Source of the DNA: Acidobacteriota bacterium
GTDB lineage: Bacteria; Acidobacteriota; Blastocatellia; Pyrinomonadales; Pyrinomonadaceae
NCBI GenBank assembly: GCA_016716435.1
Contig: JADJWI010000003.1
Coordinates: 1,054,001 to 1,118,000 of the forward strand
Length of the DNA stretch: 64,000 nt
Direction of reading: 5' to 3'
Part shown: piece by piece, positions 16,349 through 23,127 of the stretch
How positions within the stretch are numbered: position 1 is the stretch's first letter
How the letters are laid out: the number at the start of each line of letters is the position of its first letter
Notes under the pieces: generated by a model
Told to the model about the DNA's origin: nothing
The model's input: the letters and a program-made list of their open reading frames with translations, nothing else
The model's database searches: none
Program-made: the position numbers and the translations under genes

Positions 16349-17287
16349 TTAACACTCGGGTTGAGCCATACGCACGACCTCGACCGAGCATTCGGCCCGG
16401 GCCGCGACCGTCGCCGATACGCTGCCGATAAGCAATCGTCGAAAGCGGCTAAGCCCGCGGGCCCCGATGAATATGCAATCGGCTTTCCAGTCGATCGCTT
16501 CGTCGAGTATCACGCGGCGGGCATCGCCCCAACGGCAGTTCTGCGAGATGGTTCTTCCCGTTTGCTGCATTCGGCGGGCTGGTGAGTTGAGGACACGCTC
16601 GACCCACGCCTTTGCTTCGTCAGAATCTTCTTTGCCCTCTGGGACAAGGTCCAAAACCGCGGTTTCGGGCCTGGATGCTGGATCGTCATCCGCAGTGATC
16701 AACCGGAACTCGGTATCTTCCGGCCAGTTTCGCCCGACGACCGTTTCGACACAAAGGTCGGCATTCTGCGAACCATCGACCGCGATTAGTATCCGCAACG
16801 GATCGCCAACGGCCGACCGACGCTCGCGGGCGATCCGGACAGACGTCCGAGACTCGTGCAGGACCTTCATCGAGACGCTTCCGAGGACGGCACGCTCGAC
16901 GAATCCGCGGCCGTGCGAGCCGACGACGACGAGGTCCGGCTGCCAATCATCGGCAAAGGTGATGATCTCCCAGGCGGGCTTGCCGGTCCGGACCTCGGTG
17001 CGAACACTCCACCCGGGAAAAAGGGCCTGGACCTTTGCGGCAGCGGTCTCGGCAAGCCGCCGAGTGTTCTCGAGAGCATCATTAACGTGGCGGCGAAGAA
17101 GTTCGGTGTTTTCCTGGGACACCTTGCCGCCGGATGTTGTAACACGGTCGATTATCTCGGGTATCTCCCATGCATCAGTGATGCACATTAAGACCGCTTC
17201 GGCTTCGCTCGAAAGGCCCGCACGCGTCAGATCATCGATCGCGGCATCAGCAAAATTGGAACCATCGTAGGCAATCAGTATTTTCAT
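16349..17287 (-). CDS. Two-domain universal stress protein
   Basis: The 312-residue product has two UspA folds. The first begins MKILIAYDGSNFADAAIDDL and contains LVVVGSHGRGFVERAVLGSVSMKVLH, the G-x2-G-x9-G(S/T) ATP-binding loop. The second begins RILIAVDGSQNADLCVETV and contains CIFIGARGLSRFRRLLIGSVSATVAARA. Tandem Usp proteins often bind ATP and act in stress survival. It is the first gene of the ion-homeostasis group and lies 23 bp before the P-type ATPase, so co-expression is likely. Confidence 0.92.
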   Translation of the reverse strand: MKILIAYDGSNFADAAIDDLTRAGLSSEAEAVLMCITDAWEIPEIIDRVTTSGGKVSQENTELLRRHVNDALENTRRLAETAAAKVQALFPGWSVRTEVRTGKPAWEIITFADDWQPDLVVVGSHGRGFVERAVLGSVSMKVLHESRTSVRIARERRSAVGDPLRILIAVDGSQNADLCVETVVGRNWPEDTEFRLITADDDPASRPETAVLDLVPEGKEDSDEAKAWVERVLNSPARRMQQTGRTISQNCRWGDARRVILDEAIDWKADCIFIGARGLSRFRRLLIGSVSATVAARAECSVEVVRMAQPEC

Positions 17288-17457
17288 AGTCTAAATAAAC
17301 AAGGCTGGAACAAAACCGTGCGGCTGACAGGCCGGGACGCCTGAAAATGCGTTCGCGGAGCCGCGTTTAATGAAATGCAGGTAATGCTTGCCTTTTATTT
17401 TATCAGCAAATAGAGGCGGGCCGAATTGGTGAAAGTTCGATTTTGTGAATCAGCAGC

Positions 17458-18471
17458 CTACCGGCCGGAAAGGCGGTAAACAGAGCCTGCTGGCCCGACG
17501 GCCCAGACCGAACGGCGGCCTTTGGCGGCGACGGCATTGAGGTTTTCGTCGCCGATCTTTTTCCACGTCGCCCCGCGGTCGCTCGAGAGATCTGTTCCGT
17601 TGGTGCCGACGGCGATCAGGGTTCTGCTATCGATATAGGCTACGGCCGAGCGGTAGCCGGAGAGCCCCTCGCCGGCGTACCAGGTCTTGCCGCCATCGCG
17701 GGTAAATGCGAGATTGTTTGCCGCATCGGCCGGTTTTTCGTAGTTTCCGCCGACGGCTGTCCCGTGGAGTCCGTTGCGAAAGGTGACGGAGAAAATCCCG
17801 CTGCCGGGCGTGCCTTTGGTGACCGGTGTTTCGGCAACGAACCACGAGAGCCCGCGGTCATTCGAGCGAAAAACGCGAGCGTCGTTGCCGCCGGTAACGA
17901 GAAAAACGTCCGACTTGCCATTAACGATGAGGCAGGTGCCGCTCGCGGCAAACGCTGCTTCGCCGGCCTTCGCCCGCGGCATCTTGTCGAGCCCGGTGAA
18001 CTTCCACGTCTTGCCGCCATCCATGGTGACAATAAGCTGATAGAACTCGCCGACCGGGTCGCTCATCGCAATGCAATTATTGCGGTCCCAACAGGCGATC
18101 GCGTCGTAGAACGCCTTTTCGTCCTTGTTCGTGAACTGCAATTCCCAGGTCTTGCCGCCGTCGGTGGTTTTATAAATACGCGAGGCATCGCCATTGCCGA
18201 TGCTGAGGATATAGGCCGTATTCGCGTCAAAGGCTTCGATGTCGCGGAAGTCGAGCTTCTCAGCTCCCGGAACCGTCATCACGCTCCAAACCTTGCCGCC
18301 GTCCGTCGTCCTGATCACCGTTCCGCCCGTGCCGCTCGCCCAAACGACACGTTCACTCACGACCGAAAGCCCGCGAAAAGAGGCCTTGGTCTCGACCGAC
18401 TGCTTTATCCATTGAGCAGAAACACCGAAGGCCGAAATGAGTACGAATATGGCGGTAAGTAGAGGTTTCAT
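17458..18471 (-). CDS. Secreted YCF48/BNR-repeat propeller protein
   Basis: The 337-residue product has a signal peptide (MKPLLTAIFVLISAFGVSAQ) and repeated Asp-box/BNR motifs of the type TTDGGKTW. Examples are IRTTDGGKVWSV, YKTTDGGKTWEL, MDGGKTWKF and FTRDGGKTWYAG, spaced about 40-60 residues apart. This is the beta-propeller of the YCF48/HCF136-like and sialidase-repeat families, common among secreted acidobacterial proteins. The catalytic residues of sialidases are not evident, so a binding role is more likely. It stands alone on the minus strand between Usp and serA. Confidence 0.85.
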   Translation of the reverse strand: MKPLLTAIFVLISAFGVSAQWIKQSVETKASFRGLSVVSERVVWASGTGGTVIRTTDGGKVWSVMTVPGAEKLDFRDIEAFDANTAYILSIGNGDASRIYKTTDGGKTWELQFTNKDEKAFYDAIACWDRNNCIAMSDPVGEFYQLIVTMDGGKTWKFTGLDKMPRAKAGEAAFAASGTCLIVNGKSDVFLVTGGNDARVFRSNDRGLSWFVAETPVTKGTPGSGIFSVTFRNGLHGTAVGGNYEKPADAANNLAFTRDGGKTWYAGEGLSGYRSAVAYIDSRTLIAVGTNGTDLSSDRGATWKKIGDENLNAVAAKGRRSVWAVGPAGSVYRLSGR

Positions 18472-18532
18472 AGGACGAATGAGTCACATGGGTCACACAA
18501 GACGCTGCGAATGTCGAACATATTTTTGAGAG

Positions 18533-19768
18533 CTAATATACCATCCTCGCCTTTACGGTACCGGGAATATCCTTTAACAATTCGAAGGCCTCTTTTGAGA
18601 TGCCGGTTTCTACGTCGAGGATGACATAGCCGATCTCCGGATTCGTGTTTAGGTATTGGCCGACGATGTTAATGCCGTGTCCGGAGAGCCGCGAGTTTAT
18701 CTCACCGAGGACGCCCGGAATATTGCGATGGATGTGCAGGATGCGGTGCGTTCCGGCCTGCGGCGGAAGTGAGACGGGCGGCACTGTGTGCGAGCCCTCG
18801 CTGGTACCGTAATCGAGATATTTGATCAGCTTGCCCGTTACGTCGAGCCCGATGTTTGCCTGCGCCTCCTCGGTCGAGCCGCCGATGTGCGGCGTCAGGA
18901 TGACATTGGGCATCCCCTGCAGCGGGCATTCAAACGCATCGCCGATCTTCTCGGGTTCCTCGGGAAAAACGTCCACGGCCGCTCCGGCAAGCTTGCCGCT
19001 TTTCAACGCCTTGCGGACCGCTGCGAGGTCAACGACGTCGCCGCGGCTATAGTTGAGCAGGATCGCTCCTTTTCGCATCGAGCGGATGGCCTCGGCGTCG
19101 ATCATGTTTCGCGTGGTCGCGTCCGAGGGCACGTGGAGCGTGACGATGTGCGAGCGCTTGAGCAGTTCCTTAAGCTCCCGCATCTGCTTTGCGTTGCCGT
19201 GCGGGAGCTTTGTGGCGATGTCGTAATAGATGACGTGGAGCCCGAGCGCCTCGGCCATGTTCGAGACCTGCGAGCCGATGTTACCGTAGCCGATGATGCC
19301 GATGGTCTTGCCGCGGAGTTCGTAGGCACCTTTCGCGTCCTTCTGCCATTCGCCGCGATGGGCGGCCGTGTTCTTATCGGAGATCTTGCGGATAAGCATC
19401 ACGCAAAGCCCAATGATCAACTCCGCGACCGAACGCGTATTTGCGTGCGGTGCGTTGAAGACCGCAACGCCTGTTTCGGTTGCGGCCTTGAGGTCCACCT
19501 GATTCACACCGATGCAGAATGCGCCGATGGCGAGCAGTTTGTCCGCCGCCTCGATAACGCCGCGTGTCACCTGGGTCTTTGACCGGATGCCAAGCACATG
19601 AACGCCTTTCACTGCCTTGACCAACTCCGCCTCGCTGACCGCACCGCCAAGCCGACGCACCTCGGTATAACCGCCGAGGCCAAATTCGCGCACAGCGGCA
19701 TCGGAAATATTCTCAAGCAAAAGGATCTTGATCTTTGTTCGGGGGTAGCTAGTATTCTTTGCCGGCAT
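18533..19768 (-). CDS. serA: D-3-phosphoglycerate dehydrogenase
   Basis: The 411-residue product has the SerA layout: substrate domain (KIKILLLENISDAAV..), nucleotide domain with GIIGYGNIGSQV, catalytic Arg/Glu/His segments (NYSRGDVVD, EEP, ILTPHIGGSTEEAQ) and a C-terminal ACT domain (NIPGVLGEINSRLSGHGINIVGQYL). The length matches the 410-residue E. coli-type enzyme with one ACT domain. It oxidises 3-phosphoglycerate in the first step of serine synthesis, and the ACT domain allows serine feedback. I start at the ATG at 19768; the open frame reaches a TTG at 19807 whose extra 13 residues look unlike the family. Confidence 0.93.
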   Translation of the reverse strand: MPAKNTSYPRTKIKILLLENISDAAVREFGLGGYTEVRRLGGAVSEAELVKAVKGVHVLGIRSKTQVTRGVIEAADKLLAIGAFCIGVNQVDLKAATETGVAVFNAPHANTRSVAELIIGLCVMLIRKISDKNTAAHRGEWQKDAKGAYELRGKTIGIIGYGNIGSQVSNMAEALGLHVIYYDIATKLPHGNAKQMRELKELLKRSHIVTLHVPSDATTRNMIDAEAIRSMRKGAILLNYSRGDVVDLAAVRKALKSGKLAGAAVDVFPEEPEKIGDAFECPLQGMPNVILTPHIGGSTEEAQANIGLDVTGKLIKYLDYGTSEGSHTVPPVSLPPQAGTHRILHIHRNIPGVLGEINSRLSGHGINIVGQYLNTNPEIGYVILDVETGISKEAFELLKDIPGTVKARMVY

Positions 19769-19838
19769 AAAAGACCCAATTGTCGTCCGAAACAGGCGGT
19801 TATTCAAGTTCAGGAGCGGTAGGATTCGCCTGCGAGAT

Positions 19839-20432
19839 CTATCGTTTTGGTGTTCCCTGTGCTTTGATCAGCGCTTCGTATCTCGCATGGATCGACTCAA
19901 GCGTTGCGTCGTCCGCGGCGGGTAAGAGAATTGTGTAATCGATCGGAAAGTTGACAGGACCCGCGCCCGGAGCTCTCGAGATCACTTCGCCACGAACCCT
20001 CCACCCGATGCGGGTTTTTACCTCCGCCCGCTCGACCGAATAAAGCCAAACGCCAAATCCAAACTCGTTTACGTCGCTAAGCATGAAGAGCTTGCCCGAA
20101 TTCCCGTCGGAAATATAGATCCTGTCTGGAAGAAAAAATATGTTTGGGGCGGTGAGGTCATGTTTGTGCGCATCGGTCTTAATAACGCCGGAATAATGAT
20201 CGAGCAGTCCGGCACCTTTCGTATCAGCAACAAATTCGCGTTGATATACGTCCACCCATTCCTCATCAGAATACGACAGCTTTGCGAAAACAAGATCACT
20301 ATTGGGAATGTCGAGAGTCTTTACGGACGAGCCCGCATCCCTCGCCGCCCTGAACACAACACGCATCGCCGCAATTCCGCATATGAGCAGCGAAACAAAA
20401 ACGATGATTGAGATTATGGCACCTACGTCCAT
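19839..20432 (-). CDS. Uncharacterised protein with N-terminal membrane anchor
   Basis: The 197-residue product has one N-terminal transmembrane helix (about residues 5-27, AIISIIVFVSLLICGIAAMRVVF) and a soluble domain. The domain is rich in strands (LVFAKLSYSDEEWVDVYQREF, IFFLPDRIYISDGNSG, FGFGVWLYSVERAEV). It ends with a helix (ATLESIHARYEALI). I do not recognise the family. It is followed upstream by an lpd scrap and a multi-pass membrane protein on the same strand, which may form a small unit. The coding frame is intact. Confidence 0.65.
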   Translation of the reverse strand: MDVGAIISIIVFVSLLICGIAAMRVVFRAARDAGSSVKTLDIPNSDLVFAKLSYSDEEWVDVYQREFVADTKGAGLLDHYSGVIKTDAHKHDLTAPNIFFLPDRIYISDGNSGKLFMLSDVNEFGFGVWLYSVERAEVKTRIGWRVRGEVISRAPGAGPVNFPIDYTILLPAADDATLESIHARYEALIKAQGTPKR

Positions 20433-20468
20433 ATATTTATCCCAACTGATCCGGCAAATGCTCGACGA

Positions 20469-20548
20469 TCACATATGTATCGTCGTATCGTGGACGCCTT
20501 CGGCGGCTTTCCATATCGCCTCGGCAATGGTCGGGTGAGCGTGGATGG
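20469..20548 (-). pseudogene. 3'-terminal scrap of a second dihydrolipoyl dehydrogenase gene
   Basis: Read on the minus strand, the 26 codons before the TGA at 20469-20471 give IHAHPTIAEAIWKAAEGVHD followed by TTIHM. Compare the last residues of lpdA at 21422-22831: IHAHPTVSESVMEAAEGVHD then MTIHM. The active-site His-Pro motif (HAHPT.xE) is retained. Similarity stops abruptly at about 20548, where no upstream lpd sequence remains and the neighbouring gene's stop lies 6 bp away. The match is diverged, so it looks like the remnant of an older paralogue or duplication rather than a fresh copy. Confidence 0.8.
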
Positions 20549-20553
20549 AGCAC

Positions 20554-21285
20554 CTAACCCTTGATCATCGCGTTTAAAATCGCCTGTAAGGTCTCAGACC
20601 GGCCGAGCGGTCCGATAAGAAGGACGAAAAGATTGACACCAATTGCGAGATATGTTGCCGGGTGCCTTAGCGTGCCGAACTTCCATGCTGCCACCACGAC
20701 CATACCGATTATCAGAGCCTGCGTGACATAGCCCGGCGCTGTTATGTCGATGTTCGGCCAGTCGGCAATTTTTATCCCGATCCATACGTTTGTTAGGCCG
20801 CGGCCGAGCGCGGGCGTCATTATCAAAAAGACCGTAGAGATCAGCCACCATGAGTGATTCTCGATCTCTTTGCGATGGATTATGCTTTTGATGACCGCGT
20901 ATCCAAATGCCGTTATCATAACGATCTCGACTACGGCGATGCCGTAAAAGAACGAAGGCTCAAAAGGGCCAAACCGTTCAGGCTGCAAACGGGCATTTTC
21001 CGCATTCACGAGATCGCGGTGCAACATGCTCAGCGCTGTAATACAAACGCCGCCTGCCACAAACATCCCGATGATCCCAAGCGTCCTATGCCTGACGATC
21101 TGGCCGTGCGTCGCGAAGTAGGGCTGAAGGATCAGAAAGAGATACCACACGGTCCCGGTCCAATAATGGACGTGTACCGCCCATGCGTTCTCAGAGAAGT
21201 CTCCCCAGTAGTCGATAAATATCCCCAGCTGCATGACGACCATCGGAACGATCATCCACTTATGAATATTTTTGTATTTGTCCAT
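20554..21285 (-). CDS. Multi-pass membrane protein of unknown function
   Basis: The 243-residue product has about seven hydrophobic segments, with the pattern WMIVPMVVMQLGIFIDYW, YWTGTVWYLFLILQPYF, GIIGMFVAGGVCITALSML, FFYGIAVVEIVMITAFGYAVI, SWWLISTVFLIMT, ALIIGMVVVAAW and ATYLAIGVNLFVLLIG. Conserved-looking His residues (HVHYW, HR) sit near membrane ends. I do not recognise a named family; DUF2306-like or cytochrome-like proteins have a similar size. Its stop is 6 bp from the lpd scrap, so the recombination that left the scrap probably ended here. No signal peptide besides the first helix. Confidence 0.65.
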   Translation of the reverse strand: MDKYKNIHKWMIVPMVVMQLGIFIDYWGDFSENAWAVHVHYWTGTVWYLFLILQPYFATHGQIVRHRTLGIIGMFVAGGVCITALSMLHRDLVNAENARLQPERFGPFEPSFFYGIAVVEIVMITAFGYAVIKSIIHRKEIENHSWWLISTVFLIMTPALGRGLTNVWIGIKIADWPNIDITAPGYVTQALIIGMVVVAAWKFGTLRHPATYLAIGVNLFVLLIGPLGRSETLQAILNAMIKG

Positions 21286-21356
21286 AGCCTCTTCTCCAGC
21301 TCGAACGCAACAATACGACTAGTTTTTGGTCGGATAATTTAGACCCGCCAAGTATA

Positions 21357-21386
21357 ACAAAAAAGAGGCGGAACGCCTCTCTTTTG
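21357..21386 (-). terminator. Intrinsic terminator of lpdA
   Basis: AGAGGCG (21364-21370) and CGCCTCT (21374-21380) form a stem with a GAA loop. The A-run at 21359-21363 gives the U-tract on the minus strand. It lies about 35 bp past the gene. Confidence 0.88.
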
Positions 21387-21421
21387 ATCGTGTCAGACCG
21401 ATTTCCTGATGCTGTGACTGC

Positions 21422-22831
21422 TTACATATGGATCGTCATGTCGTGGACGCCTTCGGCGGCTTCCATTACCGATTCCGAGACGGTCGGGTGGGCGTGGATA
21501 ACGCGGCCGAGTTCGTCTGCGGTGGTCTCAAGAGCCATGGCGACACAGGCTTCGGCGAGAAGTTCGGTCGCGTGCGGGCCGATGATGTGAACGCCGAGGA
21601 CCTCGTCGTATTTCTTCTCGGCGACTATCTTGACGAAGCCGTCGGTTTCGCCGAGGATGCGTGCCTTACCGCTCGCCGAGAACGGGAATTTGCCGACCTT
21701 TACGTCATAGCCGGCCTCTTTCGCCTTGGCTTCGGTCAGGCCGACGCTCGCGACTTCGGGGTCGCAATAGGTGCAGTTGGGAACAAGAGTCGGCTTGATC
21801 GGCTCGACCTTTTTGCCGGCGATCTTCTCGACGACCAGAATGCCTTCCTTTGAGGCGAGGTGGGCGAGCCATGCGGTATCGATAACATCGCCGATGGCAT
21901 AAATGCCCGGTTCATCGGTCTCGCAATAGTCGTTGACCTTGATGGTCCCGCGGGGATTGACGACGACCTTTGTCTTCTCGAGCCCAAGGCCCTCAAGATA
22001 GGGCATGCGGCCGACGGCGACGAGCAGCATCTCGGCTTCAAACGTCACGTCCTCGCCCTTGGCATTCTTGCCCGAAACCTTGACGCCTTTCTTGTTCTTT
22101 TCGAGCTTATCGAGCTTGATGCCGGTCTCGCATTTGATGCCTTGTTTCTTAAAGGCACGGGCGAGTTCTTTCGAGACGTCTGCGTCCTCGATCGGCACGA
22201 TGCGGTCGAGCAATTCGACAACGGTCGTCTCGCAGCCGAAGCGGTGATAAACGCTGGCAAATTCGACTCCGACGGCCCCCGAGCCCATTACGATCATCGA
22301 CTTCGGCACGCTCTGAAGCTCGAGGATCTGGTCGGAATTAACGACCTGCTTACCATCGACTTCAAAGCCCGGTATCGGCCGGACGACCGAGCCGGTAGCG
22401 ATGATGATGTTCTTGGTCTCGATCGTCTCTTTCTTGCCGTCGGCAAGTGCGACCTCGACCTTGCCATTGCCGGCGATCTTACCGTGGCCGTTAAAGACGG
22501 TGACCTTGTTCTTTTTCATCAGGTAGGTCACGCCGGCGGCGTTCTTATCGACGATGCTGGATTTGTAGTTCTGGACCCCGGCCCAATCGTAGCCGACCTC
22601 TTTTGCCTTCAATCCGAACTTCTCAAATTCGTGGGCCTTTTGATAAAGATGAGCCGCGTTGAGAAGAGCCTTGGTCGGGATGCAGCCGCGAAGGCCGCAG
22701 GTGCCGCCGAGCTTTGCATCTTTTTCCTTCTCGATGATCGCGACCTTAAGCCCGAGCTGTGCTCCGCGGACCGCCGCTACGTAGCCGCCGGGGCCGGCAC
22801 CGATGATAGTTACGTCAAATTGTTCTGCCAA
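21422..22831 (-). CDS. lpdA: Dihydrolipoyl dehydrogenase (E3)
   Basis: The 469-residue product is a class I pyridine nucleotide-disulfide oxidoreductase. It has the FAD GxGxxG motif (IIGAGPGGYVAA), redox disulfide C-GLRG-C (GGTCGLRGCIPTK), NAD-binding GSGAVGVEFA, the second FAD motif (YAIGDV) and the C-terminal catalytic HAHPTVSE. It reoxidises the dihydrolipoyl groups of 2-oxoacid dehydrogenase complexes, here presumably with the E2 at 7843-9552. The redox loop reads C-GLRG-C rather than the common C-LNVG-C, within normal family variation. A diverged copy of its last 25 codons lies 950 bp downstream. Confidence 0.95.
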   Translation of the reverse strand: MAEQFDVTIIGAGPGGYVAAVRGAQLGLKVAIIEKEKDAKLGGTCGLRGCIPTKALLNAAHLYQKAHEFEKFGLKAKEVGYDWAGVQNYKSSIVDKNAAGVTYLMKKNKVTVFNGHGKIAGNGKVEVALADGKKETIETKNIIIATGSVVRPIPGFEVDGKQVVNSDQILELQSVPKSMIVMGSGAVGVEFASVYHRFGCETTVVELLDRIVPIEDADVSKELARAFKKQGIKCETGIKLDKLEKNKKGVKVSGKNAKGEDVTFEAEMLLVAVGRMPYLEGLGLEKTKVVVNPRGTIKVNDYCETDEPGIYAIGDVIDTAWLAHLASKEGILVVEKIAGKKVEPIKPTLVPNCTYCDPEVASVGLTEAKAKEAGYDVKVGKFPFSASGKARILGETDGFVKIVAEKKYDEVLGVHIIGPHATELLAEACVAMALETTADELGRVIHAHPTVSESVMEAAEGVHDMTIHM

Positions 22832-22984
22832 TGCTTTATTCCTCGTTCTGATAAAGGTTTACTGCAAAACCATCATTATATCGGTTCGGCCAGCTTAGCC
22901 CAAACAGCCCTTCAATAGCCTGACATTGGCTCAATAACCCTCGGTATCCGGTTTAACACCGATTTAATGCAGTATTCACATTTC

Positions 22985-23000
22985 CGTAACGAATGTTACG
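22985..23000. promoter_or_regulatory. Hyphenated palindrome upstream of the TonB-dependent receptor gene
   Basis: CGTAAC-GAAT-GTTACG is a perfect 6+6 inverted repeat about 130 bp upstream of the receptor start and 150 bp upstream of lpdA. It could be an operator; no -35/-10 pair is clear next to it. Confidence 0.3.
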
Positions 23001-23127
23001 TAATCTTTCCATTGCTTCACGAAATTTTGTTCCAGTCCACAGATCCGTCTGTTCATCGTTCAGTACTTGAGCTAGTCCGATCTGTATTGAAGTTCACCTT
23101 AATAATTTACGGTAGGAGATAAAAATA

